Counted from the first letter of the stretch, positions 1 to 12,560 are shown. The stretch: 64,000 bases of DNA from Labia minor (GCA_963082975.1 OY720346.1:48890296-48954295), one strand, 5' to 3'. Translations and numbers: made by a program. Notes: generated by a model not told the origin, from the letters alone.

Positions 1-291
1 CTATGCCCCACCTAAGCCCTTCTAAAATTGTTATGACCCCCTATGTAATATAGACATAATTTTTAATATTAAAAAATTAAATTATTAAATTAAAAAACTT
101 AAATGATAGATTTTAGGAAGAAATCATTAGGAAACTGTTAACGATAGTAAATTTTCAAAATATATAATGAAAAACTAAAATTGAAATTCGAAATAATTTT
201 AATAAAGATTTTTCTATAATAATTTTAATATTTTAATTTAGTGAGTTCTTCGTTCAAAAAGCCCGCGCTTAAAAGTATTTGCCCACCCCTG
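1..291. mobile_element. hAT-like element, right end only
   Basis: The window opens inside an AT-rich segment that stops at the sequence GCCCACCCCTG (281-291). Read from the other strand this begins CAGGGGTGGGCAAA, the style of a hAT terminal inverted repeat. The opposite end lies outside the window, so no target-site duplication can be tested. Confidence 0.35.
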
Positions 292-329
292 AACTAATGA
301 CAAGTACTAAGCTCGTGTAAATTAGGCTT

Positions 330-480
330 AAGGGGTACATGGTTTCTTCACCAATAAGGGTGGATCGCCCATGCTAATCCTAATTGGAATTACTTTCCTG
401 AATGCCCGTTCATTTGATCCTCCTCAACTAATCTCTCAGCAATACAAAAGTCAGAATTCAGAGCTGACATTCAATCAATG
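330..480. other. GC-elevated unique island
   Basis: This stretch is clearly less AT-rich than its neighbours, has no repeat partner in the window and no convincing reading frame. It contains homeodomain-like words around CTAATCCTAATT. It is a candidate conserved non-coding element, by inference only. Confidence 0.25.
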
Positions 481-499
481 ATTAATTCAACCCATCTCT

Positions 500-1690
500 T
501 AAATATTGGCATGGCACAATTTCTATAAACTTACACTTTTTTATTTATTAATTCTAATCTAATTCATGATTAGTAGAATGAGAACATGCATCTCTCGATG
601 GAAGTAGGAGGCAACCTCCTAAAAATAATCCAAAGGTTAGCCACAATCCTGCTGTAATTAATTGAAATCTACCAATTCTAAAAATAACAATCTTTCTCTC
701 TTCTGACTCCTCTATTGATGCTTCTAAAAAGATGTGCTCTGAAATGTCCTGATCTTATATAAATTTTATAATATAGTTTAATATATATCTTTATAATATT
801 AGCAAATACACCTATAATATAATACAATTATACCTTCTAATAAACTTTATCTTAAATATTACATTTACATTTAGAAAATAATAAAATTTATACCTTTTTT
901 AAATAATTAACGATGATTACTTACATTTGGTGAGCTGTATTATGTAGATCACTTCATTATCATCAGAGTTGGAGATGATAATCAAAAATTCAAATCAACA
1001 TCTAGTAACAGGAACGGAGATTGAAACATTAAATAGAAATAAAAAATAACATATGAGATTATGGAATTTTAAAATAAATATATTTAAATTGAATTAAAAA
1101 TAAAATTAATAATAAATACTTATCTCGGAGTTTAAGGGTTGCTATATCTTGTAGATTAGGACCAACCAAACATTTGAATTGATGTCCCATCTCTTTCGCC
1201 TGAAAAAATAAGCAATCAAGTAAGATTAGATAAAATTGATATCAACGAAATGAAAAAAAAAAATTTAAAAATAAATAAATAACATTAATATGATTCAAAA
1301 AGATTTTTAAAATATTATTTAAGTTAATTACTATAAAATTTTTATTTACTAAAATTTCTTAAAATTTAAAAACATTTAGGATAATAATACTAACATCTTT
1401 CAAGATGATTTTCATTGAAAAATAAATATTTGATTAATTATATTTAAGAAAAATTAATTAAATTAAATTAAATCTTATAGTTGATTTTTATTTCAATAAT
1501 TTTTAATTAACTTATAATAAAATTAAATTAATGAGTTAATAAATCGAATCGATAGAATTTTTCAGGTAAACTCTAGTGAAAGATCTTAATGAAAAATTTA
1601 TAAAATTTATATATATACATTATATTTTGAAAAAATGGAGTGGGAATTAGATGAAAATTGTTCAATTTTAAATTATGAATTGTTTGCCGA
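500..1690. other. AT-rich intergenic stretch, nothing recognised
   Basis: More than a kilobase of very AT-rich sequence with no sustained reading frame, no terminal repeats and no similarity to other parts of the window that I can see. Confidence 0.5.
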
Positions 1691-1702
1691 GTATGCTATA
1701 AA

Positions 1703-2131
1703 CAGAGCCGTCCTAAGATTTTCGGCGCCCGTGGGCTTCTAAAATTTTGCGCCCCTTTTCATAAGAAATTTTCTAATAAATTCATGTAAAATAAAGACAC
1801 TCTTCAATAAAATTTGAAACAGTGTCTGTCATTTGTGTGGAAAATGTTATATGTCAACATTTTCAAACTGCACAATTATCGCTGTTGTTAGGATTCTTAT
1901 TAAAATTATTTATTCAATGCTTATACGGATATAATGAATAAGAAAAATAGATATGTATTTTGAATGTGCATGATTAAAATCTTTGAAGTGATGTCACTCC
2001 GGGTTGGAGGTTACTATAAAACTACTATTTAACAATAAGAAAAAATATATAAACCAATAAAAAATGCCGCCCCCAGAAGGATTGCGCCCTAGGGCTATAG
2101 CCCAATTAGCCCTGTGGTTAGGGCGGCCCTG
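1703..2131. mobile_element. Non-autonomous hAT element (MITE) with perfect 8-bp target duplication
   Basis: The element starts CAGAGCCGTCCTAAG and ends with the inverted form TTAGGGCGGCCCTG. It is flanked on both sides by GCTATAAA (1695-1702 and 2132-2139), the 8-bp target-site duplication expected for hAT transposons. It has no coding capacity at 429 bp. The ends are GC-rich relative to the AT-rich core. Confidence 0.85.
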
Positions 2132-2879
2132 GCTATAAACTATAATTGAATGTACCTATAATGAGAAAGAGAGTAAAAAATCTTACCTTGGTTAGGATGT
2201 AGCAGGTCGACATGATTTTTGAAAGATATCGTACCTTTTTGATACCTTCTGTATTTTTACTAGACTTTAGATACCTAAAACAAGTAATAGATCCCTGACA
2301 CTTCTTTGATAGTTCACAATAGACTGAACTGACTGAATAAATATTTCTATTAGATTTAAATAATAATAATCCCCTCTTTGAAAACATATTTTTTTACCGA
2401 CCGACGATAGTAAGGGAGGTATTGTTTTCACACCAAATTTCACATGTGGAGATTTTTACATTTCTTAACAGAAAAAAGTATTTTTAGCATGATGTCTGTC
2501 CGTCCGTCCGTCCGTCCGTATAGATGTGTACAGCCTGAACGGCTCAACCGATTTTGATGAAATTTGGTATATTTACTTAATGCATCACAGTGGGATGAAT
2601 TGATCAGCTTTTGGTGCAAATCCGGAAACCGGAAGTGGTAGTATTAGCGATCGACGATAGGAAAGGAAGGGTTATTTTCACACCAAATTTCACATGAGGA
2701 GATTTTTTTACATATCACCACGAATGTATTGGTTTTATCCTCGGGAAAAATCATCTTCATTATGTTTTTCTTAATTTAAAATTATATGACGTCACCCAGC
2801 CCTTCATGACGTCACAGCCTCCGTATATGATCACGGGCAACGCCGGCTACTTCAGCTATATATTATAAATAAAATAAAG

Positions 2880-3880
2880 TTTGTAACGGACAAAGTATTT
2901 ATATTCTTAGTTATTTTTTTTTATTATACATTTTATTTTGTTTATCTATTTTTTAGTTTATTTTGTTTTTCTATTCCCCTATTTTATTAACAAAGTTATT
3001 TAGTCGCATTATTCTTAAAATGTAATATATATATAGATATTATATTTCACATAAGGGGAGGAATCATCCCTCCAAGTTTTAATATTTTTAGGCAGTTGAG
3101 AATGAACAGTCGAACTAGTGATATCATCCCGATATGACCTGGTATTTATCACGTCCCGTGATATAATTATTTTGTATATAATTGTGTATCATCACACCTT
3201 GTGATACAGTCGAACTAGTGATATCATCCCGATATGACCTGATATTTATCACGTCCCGTGATATAATTATTTTGTATATAATTGTGTATCATCACACCTT
3301 GTGATACAGTTTAACTAGTGATATCATCCCGATATGACCTGGTATTTATCACGTCCCGTGATATAATTATTTTGTATATAATCATTTTTATCACACCCTG
3401 TGATACAGTCGAACAAGTGATATCATCCTGATATAACCTATACTTATCACGTCCCGTGATATAATTATTTGTGTATAATCCTTATCATCACCCCCTGTGA
3501 TAATTATTTCTGCTAATTCCAGTGATAATAGTGAATTACATTTTCTTATTTTTCTATTTAAAATTTGTATATTTAATTTGTTAATTTTTATCTATTTAAT
3601 TAAAGTAAATTAATGTGAACATTATTATTGTGTTTTCCCTTTTCCCTTAATTTTTCAACACTATTTTATACTTTGGGATATCCAAAGTTGGCGCCCATCA
3701 TTAACTTAACATAATTAACAATTCGCGGTCATCGTGGATCATTACAAGTGCCCCATACTTAGATCCCCTTATAAATTGGCACCCAACGTAAGAGGATCGT
3801 CTACAAAGTGACCCCAACTTGAAACGGTCCTCCTTACAAAGTGGCAGCCCAACGTTTGGCTCGATTAGTCATCCTTACAA
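2880..3880 (+). mobile_element. LTR-retrotransposon-like insert within the HINE element
   Basis: This kilobase is absent from the uninterrupted HINE copy at 12928-13557. It starts near TGTAACGGACAAAG, as an LTR might, contains the 100-bp tandem array at 3108-3505, and is followed by TTGGCGCCC (about 3688), which resembles a retroelement primer-binding site. Further degenerate copies of this motif follow to 3875. No gag or pol coding sequence is present. LTR identity is an inference; a solo or partial LTR plus leader is my best reading. Confidence 0.4.
3108..3505 (+). repeat. Tandem array, 4 units of about 100 bp, rich in dyad symmetry
   Basis: Unit starts fall at about 3111, 3211, 3311 and 3410. 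Each unit carries short palindromes such as TATCACGTCCCGTGATA and TGATATCATCCCGATATGA. The first three units are nearly identical and the fourth is diverged and slightly shorter. The array lies inside the insert at 2880-3880. Confidence 0.9.
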
Positions 3881-4112
3881 GTTAAAAATATTTATGTTCT
3901 ATCCATATCTGTTTTTTATTACATTAATAGATATATTAAAATTATTTGAAATTGTTTCTGTATGTGGAAATTAATTTATTTCAAACCGTCGGTCGGTTCG
4001 GACCTGGATACAGGTCAACTTATTTTACAATGGGATTAACTGTTTTTTTAAAAAAATAAATAAATAATTTAAATGAATTATATACAAATATACCAGACAA
4101 TTTTACTTGCAA

Positions 4113-4165
4113 CTAGCTAAGTTCTTCTCACTTAGACAAGGGGCTCCGCCCCCTGAACCTCCTTC
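4113..4165 (-). mobile_element. Helitron-like 3' terminus
   Basis: On the minus strand the sequence ends CTAAGT-loop-ACTTAG followed at once by CTAG and then a T in the flank. This is the canonical Helitron 3' end (hairpin, CTRR, insertion before T). The adjacent GGGGCGGAGCCCC-type block is shared with the Helitron ends at 53700 and 55244. The 5' end was not located with confidence. Confidence 0.55.
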
Positions 4166-4169
4166 AGCG

Positions 4170-5035
4170 TAAATATATTATCGAATATTTTTGTATGTCT
4201 AGAAATTATCCTGTTTAAAAATGTTGAATTTTCAAATAATAATATTTATAAAAGTAAAATGATTATTAAATAATATTATATAATATACTATTTATGTGTG
4301 TTTGGAATGTGAATTTGTTATAAAAATTTTTCTCTTAGAAATAAAAAAATAAAAAAATTTGAGGGGTGTCAATTACTGTTTTCGATCGAGTGCCAAAATT
4401 CAAAGGCCGCCACTGCTTTTAATTCTCAACTTTTCAAATATTATGTATTCATATATAAGTAAGATGAAAAAAAAAATTATTATATATATATATATACAGA
4501 TTCTACAAACGATTATTCTGTAGTGACAGAATCGATACAATAATTTGTGGAGAAGGGTGTTAAATGAGCTATACTTAGACAGCAAATTTCGATCTTTCAA
4601 CAGCTTATCATAATATTTCAAACACTCCATAGTAGTATAATTTTAAGCTAAGAATGAGGTAAAGTTTTAAAAAATTTTAAAACAAAGGTACGACGGTTGA
4701 AAAATATGAAAAAAACGGTACTTTTTGTAAATAAATATATTATTAGAAAGATTATTTTCTAAACTTTATATATTCCAATATGATACTTATTAATTAAATA
4801 AGTAGTTAAATAAATAATGAATTGAATTTTTTATTTTCTATTGATAGGTATATTTTATAAATAACGAATTAATAGATTTATGTAATATAATTATAAATTC
4901 CCAATAGGATTGAATTAATTTATAATTGAACTTTGCATGGGACTTTGAATGTTTGTTAGAATGAATGCATTGGGGCATGTTTGATGGCCTCTACCTGAGT
5001 ATAACTACCTGTATATTTACGTGTATATATGGTAA
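4170..5035. other. AT-rich intergenic, possible hAT end near 4413
   Basis: Mostly featureless. The only point of note is GGCCGCCACTG at about 4406-4416, which on the minus strand reads CAGTGGCGGCC and looks like a lone hAT-type terminus without a partner. Confidence 0.3.
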
Positions 5036-5039
5036 GTGT

Positions 5040-5480
5040 TTACCCTATCCACCCATCCACCCACCAATTCTCCCTGTTGAGCGAAATTCATCCCCCTGAC
5101 TAGGGATGAACACTGAATAAGCTATGCCGTTGGCTCGTGGATTATTCACCACGTGTCACACGGCTGTCAATTATTCACCCCCTTACCCCTCAAACCCCAT
5201 CACCCCCCAACCACCACAATGTCATTCTATACTTTTCTGGGACTTTTTTACTTTAGAACATTTGTTGCTTTATTTTTTTTTAGGCATGAATAGCAACAGC
5301 AGATGAAGGGGAGGGAGAGGAAAGGGGGTGAGTTTTATAAATAAATAAACGAAGCGGCAGGGCTATAACCCCTAAGTTTAAAACATTTGACATGTGTTTA
5401 TCCCATTTTCGGTTAGGTTACGTTTATTTTCCAACCACCCACTCACTCCCTTCCCTCACCTTTCACTCTCTCTCAGTTAA
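5040..5480. other. GC-elevated unique island
   Basis: C-rich stretches (CCACCCACC, CACCCCCC) and mixed-composition unique sequence, followed by a TA microsatellite at 5492-5523. Short frames cross it but none shows recognisable protein features. It may be a conserved non-coding element, by inference. Confidence 0.25.
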
Positions 5481-5490
5481 AAACAAACTA

Positions 5491-5523
<33 letters not shown>

Positions 5524-5525
<2 letters not shown>

Positions 5526-6825
5526 CAAAAAAAGAGTATGTTATTTTTTCACCTCTGGCGAACGAACAACGTAAAAATAAAAATAATAAAAAAACAGACA
5601 TTTTATTATGCGATGAGTAAATTTATATAAAACTTGGAAAGTAAAATTTTCAGCTATTAAATTAAATTTTGTTTTGTTTTTCAACAGAGATTTTTTTTTA
5701 TCTCACTGAAAATTTATATTTTGGATAATCGAGTCCATGAATTCTTTTTAAAATATTCACACTTTTTTGTTTTTACATTATTATTGTTATTATTATTCTT
5801 TTTAGTATTTAGAAGATAAAAAGCTTTATTATATAATATGTATATGAATGTACATATCATATATCGGTGTATATAATAAAAAATAAATAAATAAATAAAT
5901 AAAGGCAAGATATTACAAGTGGAATTTAAGTTATGGTTATATTTGTTCAATGGTTAAATGGTGAAGGGGTTGGAGAAGGAGGTGAATTTTAACACATATT
6001 TTAAATAAAAAGAACCTTTATATAAGGAAATATAAAATTAAATAAATTTAAAACTTAAAATTATTAATTATCATTTTTATAAAAGAAAGCAAGATTGTCT
6101 TTAAAAAGATAATAGAATATTTAAATAATATTAATATATGTATGAATATTTCTGATCTTCAAAATTGTGCAGAGGATAATTTTTTATCAAATTGAAGTAT
6201 TAAATCTCCTTTATGGAAACAAAACATTTTAATTTATTTTTTCTTAATGAAAGTAATTTATAAAAGGTCTCAAAAAGATGGCTTTGAAAAACAACATTTA
6301 TATGTGTAAGTCGGTTTTTGAATTACAGGATTTTTTTTAATTCTAAAAGAATATACAAACAAATATTAAAAATAAATACATAAATAATAAGATAGTAATG
6401 TAGAAATACAATACCTAAAAGAATAAATTAAATTACAAGTTTAAACCATTATCTGGAGAACGATAAAACATTTTCAGCTTCCATTTTCCACATATACTAA
6501 GTCGTCGACTTGAAAAGTATATTCTACCCGATTTTTATCTATTCTTCTTTTATTCCTTTCAAAACTATTTGTTGAGTTTTTAAAAGCTTGTTCTCTGTCC
6601 TCTTCCAAATGTTTCTGCAATTACTGACCAGGCTCTCTTATCACCAGAATTTATTTTGCATCTAATTTTATTAAAAATTTATATAATTTATATTTCTGGA
6701 TGAAAATTGCTAGAATTAATATTAATATTTTTATATTCATTGTTAAAGGAGGTTCTTTGTAACGAGATAGGTGTCGGTAAAAGAGAGCAAGGTTTTACAT
6801 AAATTCTTATCCAGTTTTTTATACA
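5524..6825. other. Intergenic, nothing recognised
   Basis: AT-rich sequence with a TAAA-type microsatellite near 5880-5900. No coding region, terminal repeats or partners elsewhere in the window were seen. Confidence 0.4.
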
Positions 6826-6830
6826 AAATA

Positions 6831-7412
6831 AGCTGGAGTGTCCCCACTCGACTATCTCGCAATTTGAAATGGATTAAATAACATATATTAAATTTAAATT
6901 AAAGTATAAATTAAAATTAATAAATAATATTTATAAAAATTGCTCGTGTTTGGCTCTTTGTTAATGGCACCACGTCACGTGCTGACGCGTGATTTGCAGT
7001 GTTAAAAAATAAATTCCAGTGCTTTCAGCGATTCATCAAAAGCTGAAATTCTATATATAGCAGTTTTATACAATTTTTAATCATGTGAACTACTATCAAA
7101 CATATCTTTATTTTTACGGTCACTTTAGAGGAAAAAACTTCCGGATCAGCTACATTTCTCAAAAGTTGATAGAAATCTACGAATTTTGAATAATGCCCGT
7201 ATACCAAATTTCATTCTTCTAGCTCAAACCGTTTTTGCGTAATCTTGTCTACATCCACACATACAGACAGACACACACATACACACACACAAAGACATTT
7301 TTCTCAACCTTAGTGAAAATGACTCAGGGACCTTCAAAACGTATAAAAACATCAAAATCTCGACATCGAAAATTTTCGTGATCGCAATACTATCTCTGGC
7401 GAGATAGTAAAA
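6831..7412 (+). mobile_element. HINE-like repeat family 2, copy 1
   Basis: It starts AGCTGGAGTGTCCCCACTCG, has ACTATCTCGC just inside the left end, a CA-rich microsatellite in the middle (7255-7291), and ends with a perfect 8-bp hairpin, ACTATCTC-TGGC-GAGATAGT (7389-7408). The left ACTATCTCGC is inverted against the hairpin's right arm. Further copies are at 41891-42526, 42718-43190 and 35826-35947. The architecture resembles Helentron-derived non-autonomous elements; the class is an inference, the repeat itself is certain. Confidence 0.75.
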
Positions 7413-7507
7413 ATAATTTGTCTTTTGAAAATAAGTTTGGTTGATTATCTATTCTACAAAATATAGATATTTATAATATAAGAAAGTAGAATGAAGTATA
7501 TTCAGCT

Positions 7508-10500
7508 ATCTATCTATCTCTGTGACTCTTCGGAACTCGAAAGTTCTTGGGTGCAGCAACCACACCCCTCCAAGAATTCCTATTCTGAGCCACAACCTTC
7601 CAGTCCCTATCCTCTCCCATCTCTCTCACATCCTTTCCCACATTATCCACCCACCGTGTCCTTGGTCTTCCAAGAGGACGTTTCCCACTCGGTCTCCCTA
7701 CCAATATATTTTTTGTCATTCTATCATCTCCCATTCTAGCCACGTGTCCTGCCTACCGTAGCCTTCTCGATTTTATAATTTTAACTATATCTAGAATTGC
7801 ATAGAGGTCATGCAATCTTCGCCGGTGACATCATCTTTCTTTGGCCCATAAGTGCTGTAAAGAATCCTATTCTTAAATACTCTAAATCTACTCCCGTCAC
7901 CTAAGTTCATATACTCACATCCATATAATACAACCGGTAAAATAATTGTTTTATATATTTTAACTTTTATCCCCTTTGATAATAATTTTGATGCGATAAG
8001 CCCCTTTATTGCATGATAACTGGTGTTTCTCGATTGTAACCTCGCTATAAACTCATCTCGAATATTATTATCTTTCGTTATCACAGAATCTAAGTATTTA
8101 AATTTTTCTACATTTTCAAATTCTATATCTTGTATATTAAGATTTTCTGTGTTAATACCAGGGCTTCGAACCGTTATTTTTTTCGTTTCGGTTTTCGTTC
8201 CGGTTCAATAAAAAAAAAAATATCAGTTCGGTTCCAGTTTTCGTTCCAGCAAAAATAACGGTTTTTTTCGGTTTTCGGTTTTCGGTTCAGCTCCGATTAA
8301 TTAATTTTAAAGACCTTTTATTTGTATTAGAAATTTAGGCCGGGGTATGCCGAGTCTGCCATAAATATATAAAAATATTTCTTGCTACCACCCTAAATCA
8401 TACTACATGAATTGATACAATATAATATAAATAATAATTAATTATAGGTATAATAATTAGAAGTATATAATATAAGATGTTAATATAATTTATTAAACGG
8501 AACAAATAAATATGAATATTTTTTTACATCCCTCTACTTTCAAACACTCAACAAACGAAACAAATTCGTATATTTAATGTTAAAGTATACAGGATTCTTG
8601 GATATATTTACTTATAATTATAACTAGAATTATAAAAGATGAAAATTATACCTCTAATTATTAAAATATCTTCTAATATATTTTCATTTAAACTATTTCT
8701 ATTGTCTCGTAAAATAAACTTTAAACCAGAGAAAACTCTTTCAACACAAACTTGTGTTGCAGTATCTCCTAAAACCACCATTGCAATTTTGTTAAAATGA
8801 GGATATGTATTTTTATTTTCCTCCCAAAATTCTAAAATAAATTTTTTACTGTCTAATTTTCGTACTTGGTCAAAGGTATTCAATATTTGTTTAAATTTAT
8901 TTAATAATTTTATTTATATTTATGAATCCTTTTCTTTATATCAATACATAACCCTGTAACAAATGGAATAAATAATTTAAAAAATTAATACTATCATTAA
9001 ATAAAAATATCAGTATTAAACAAACGATGAAAACATTAAATTCTGTATTGCGACTACGAGACGCTGCCAACACAACCGAAGGGAGAGTATGACTAGGACA
9101 CTAATTTTTGAAACAAAGTTTTTAGCGACACCATGCAGTGCGAGGCATAACTAATTGAAAAAAATTCGGGCTTGGGTGTTGCCAAAACACCTCTTGTGGC
9201 AACTCTGGATTGAACACGTACTGAACCGAAATAAACCGATATTATTTTTTTCGGTTCAGCTCCGGTTTTCGTTCCGACAAAAATACCGGTTTTTTTCGGT
9301 TTTCGGTTTTCGGTTCAGTTCCGGTTCGAAGCCCTGGTTAATACTATTCCTCTCTGTTACTAAATACTTTGTCTTAGCATTATTAATTTCTAGTTCCATC
9401 TCTTTTCCTGCTTCAATTAATTTTTCTACACTATCTATAATTGCATTTGCCGAATCTCCTATTATATTTAAGTCGTCTGCGTAACCTAATACTTGAATTT
9501 TTTTGTTTAATTCTATTCCGTTTGATTTTTCCTCAATTTGTCTAATTACATATTCCAGAATTAAATTAAATAAAATTGGTGATAATGCGTCTCCTTGTTT
9601 TAACCCATTTCGAATTTCGAAAGTTTCTGACAATTGATTCTCGCATCTTCTCGCATATTCCTTCACTACCCACAAGACAAATTTGAATCATACGTACTAG
9701 TTTTTTTGGAATACCCATTAAGATCAAAATTTGAAAAAGTTTTTCTCGGTCTATTGAGTCATATGCTTTTGTAAAGTCTACAAATAGCTGGTGAACAGAA
9801 ACATTGAATTCTCGTTTCTTTTCTAATATCTGCCTTAATGAAAATATTTGATCTAAAGTCGATCGATTTGGCCTAAACCCGCATTGATATTCTCCTAGTA
9901 TCTCCTCCGCATATGGTCGTAATTTTAATAAAACAATATTCGAGAGAATCTTATACGATGTCGTCAAAAGATAAATTCCCCTGTAATTATTGGGGTTGGA
10001 TCTATTTCCCTTCTTAAAGAGTGGGATAATAACTGCCTCCTGTCATTCTAATGGCATATTTTCCTTATGCCAGATCGAAAGAATTAATTTGTGTAAACAC
10101 TCTACTAAAGGTTTCCCTCCATATTTGAATAATTCTGCCGGGATCCCATCTATTCCTGTCGCTTTATTATTTTTAGATTTTCCTATTATCATTTCTACCT
10201 CATGTAACATAGGTTCTTCGAGATTAATTTCCGCTGAGTCTACAGTTAAGGTTTCTGATCTATTACCTAGATTCAAATCTAATAATTTTTCAAAATAGTT
10301 CCTTCATATATTTTAATATCGCCTGCGTCTGTTTTTAAATTATTATTAGCATCTCTAATTAAGTCTAACCGTGCCTGATAACCCTTTTTAATATTTTTAA
10401 TTCCCATGTATAGATCCTTACTATTCTTGTTGCGGCTTCTTTCTTCTATTTTTAATATTTTATTTTTTAGACTTTCTCTTTTTTTGTTCCTAATGATTTT

Positions 10501-10838
10501 CGTCACTATTTTCCTGCTATTAATATACTCCAATCTATCTACTTCGCGTTTACTATTAACCCATTGTAATTTAGTTTTTTTCTAACCTCTATTACTTCTA
10601 AACATTCCTCATCGAACCATGGTTTACGCTTTTTGTTATTATTAAAACCTATACTACTTGAAGCAGCCATTTTGACATTTGTTTTTATTTTTTCCCATAT
10701 TTCTTCCGGCTCATTCGCCTCGTCATTCCCTTCATGGGTCAAACTATTAAATCTATTTTTGATTTCGATTTGATATTTTAATTTATATTCCTCGTTTTTA
10801 AAATTATCTAAATTGTATCGTATTTGATTAATTTCTCC
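7508..10838 (-). mobile_element. Non-LTR retrotransposon LINE-A, 5'-truncated, with perfect 14-bp target duplication
   Basis: Degraded ORF2 is read on the minus strand from about 10742 to 7510. Going downstream it shows a linker and early RT block at 10043-10276 (KATGIDGIPAELF), then GEYQCGFRPNRST and FVDFTKAYDSIDREK at 9566-9967, and after a frameshift GLKQGDALSP and the catalytic GYADDL at 9256-9675. The C-terminal part (YKTIILPVVLYGCE, then GKRPLGRPRTRW) lies at 7510-8084. The 3' tail is a GATA microsatellite. AAGTATATTCAGCT occurs at 7494-7507 and 10839-10852, defining the insertion exactly. Several frameshifts and stops, plus the hAT insertion at 8159-9336, make it inactive. The clade is not assigned. 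Confidence 0.9.
8159..9336 (-). mobile_element. hAT transposon inserted in LINE-A, with transposase C-terminal remnant
   Basis: The termini are CAGGGCTTCGAACCG and its exact inverse CGGTTCGAAGCCCTG. The target duplication is GTTAATAC at 8151-8158 and 9337-9344. The only coding remnant is at 8608-8883 on the minus strand: it carries WEEN, YPHFNKIA, a C-x-ERVFSGLK stretch and an ILIIRG end, the pattern of the hAT C-terminal dimerisation domain. The catalytic core is missing, so this is an internally deleted copy. LINE-A copy 55476-56112 shows the same junction without the hAT, which supports the nesting. Confidence 0.9.
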
Positions 10839-10852
10839 AAGTATATTCAGCT

Positions 10853-12240
10853 AAATTAATTATTTTCGCGGACTAATTTAATATTGTAAAAACAATTTCT
10901 AAGATCAAAAATAATATTCAAAGAACTGAGCGGCTGCATAGTTTATCAGGAACTATATATACCTTAAATAGAGATAGATATATTTTGAGGAATTTTTTCT
11001 AAGTTATTTTCACGATTTATTGTGAGATTTAAGTCTTAACATTGCGACGATTTCGGTATTTCAAGAGAATTTTTTGAATTCTACGTCGTATTTTATGTGA
11101 CAAAGAGTCAATGTTGGATTTTTAAAACCGAGAATCAAAAAATAACTCTTGAAAATGACACCTAAACGTTAAGACTCAAATCTCAAAACTCTTAACTTGG
11201 AAAATAATTTATAATACAATTTATTATCACGTTTTTGGAATATATATAATACTTTGGAATATGCATATATATTCCAAAGTCAGATTTATAAATTATTTCA
11301 ACTATTGCTTCACCTAAAACTGATTGTTTTAGTATTTGAAATTTATTAACATGATAAATTAGCTTAATTAAGAAAAAATAATTAAATTTTGTTGCTCAAA
11401 AATAATACTTATACATTCCCCTTTAAAAATTTCTTAATTTGTTAATTTTATAAAACTCTGTGGAATAATATATGCAGATATATTTATATCCTTTCTATAT
11501 TCTTTTCTTCTAATATTAACGCATATGATGTCACATTTCATATTCTACTTCAGACGCTTTATATTATTTTCAATCTTTTCCTCTTTTCATCTTACAACTC
11601 CGCCCTTTCTCTTTCCCTCTTAACCCCTCTAGTCACTCTTTATCTTCTTTCATAACAAATTATATGTTATCCAAAATCCATTATTAGTATTATTATTATT
11701 ATTGTTGATTGAAATTTTATTATTTTTTAGAGAAGGATAAAATAACCTAAGAACATTTTAATTGAGAAATCAAAAATAATTAAATAAATATTTAATCGTA
11801 CAAAAAGTCTAAGCACTTTGAAACCCTTTCTCCTAATTATACACCCACACATTCAATTTCATTAATATTTGTTAAAATTCGTTTTAAAAAAAAATCAATT
11901 CAATTTGTTAACAAATAAAATAATATTGAGTTTGCAACAAAAAAAAAAAATACAAGCACAAATATAATAAATCAATCAATCAAACATTGAAATATTGGTA
12001 GGTATAATAATACTCAACATACACTACATAAATACACATATTTACTTCCTAAAAATTCAAAGTCAATTTTATATGTATATATGAATAAAAAAAAGTTAAA
12101 ACTCTAGTTACCAATATTGTTCTATAAAGTAACTTGTATAAAGATAAATATTATTTTTTTTATAGGTAATAACCAAAAATAATAAAACCGATCATCGTAC
12201 CAATCAAGTTGAAATAAAACACCTTTGACTTGATCGTACA
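10853..12240. other. AT-rich intergenic, nothing recognised
   Basis: No coding region seen. A 12-bp-arm palindrome centred on ACTTTGGAATAT/ATATTCCAAAGT occurs at 11251-11280. The rest is low-complexity AT sequence. Confidence 0.4.
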
Positions 12241-12249
12241 ACTCTGTTT

Positions 12250-12560
12250 AATATTCTAAAAGGGCCGATAACGGAAAAGGGCTATGCTTGGGTATAGGAT
12301 AGAAATGAGGTGAATGGGCTCAGGGTGGGATATGAGTATAGGGGAGGAGAAGGTGGTTTGGGCAAGAGAATCAGCCACGCGCCGAATCTGGTAAATGTTT
12401 GTCGATGCAAATTAATGTTCCGATATTCGCGTTTTGTACAAACAGACTAACAAACATTTAATGTGCTTGAAGGGTTTATATACTCTCAGGGTTTTACTTT
12501 TTGAGTGGCAAGGTGAACGGAAGTGATGAAAATACCCTCGATTCCACGTATACACTTCCC
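12250..12560. other. GC-elevated unique island
   Basis: Unique mixed-composition sequence with no repeat partner and no coherent reading frame. It includes an inverted pair around AAATGTTTGT (12399) and ACAAACATTT (12450). It is a candidate conserved regulatory element, by inference. Confidence 0.3.

Larger units (their letters stand above)
2394..4025 (+). mobile_element. DINE-1/HINE-like Helentron derivative, copy 1 (interrupted)
   Basis: It begins with ACCGACCGACGATAG and carries the inverted motif CGTCGGTCGGT near its right end, that is, subterminal inverted repeats. A GTCC tetranucleotide microsatellite lies at about 2496-2518, and a stem-loop built on GACCTG/CAGGTC sits at the right end. 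These are hallmarks of Helentron-associated elements such as DINE-1. An internal duplication places a second CGACGATAGG block at about 2652. Copy 2 at 12928-13557 shares both flanks but lacks 2880-3880, so that kilobase is a later insertion. A partial inverted copy lies at 63781-64000. Confidence 0.7.

Noticed and set aside
3108..3505. CRISPR-like direct repeats
   Set aside because: Units are about 100 bp, contiguous and without unique spacers, in a eukaryotic transposon context.
7491..7761. Plus-strand proline/serine-rich frames
   Set aside because: Antisense of the LINE-A C-terminal coding region.
11251..11280. Palindrome ACTTTGGAATAT/ATATTCCAAAGT as terminator or regulatory site
   Set aside because: A lone short dyad in AT-rich DNA; no adjacent gene or repeat gives it meaning.
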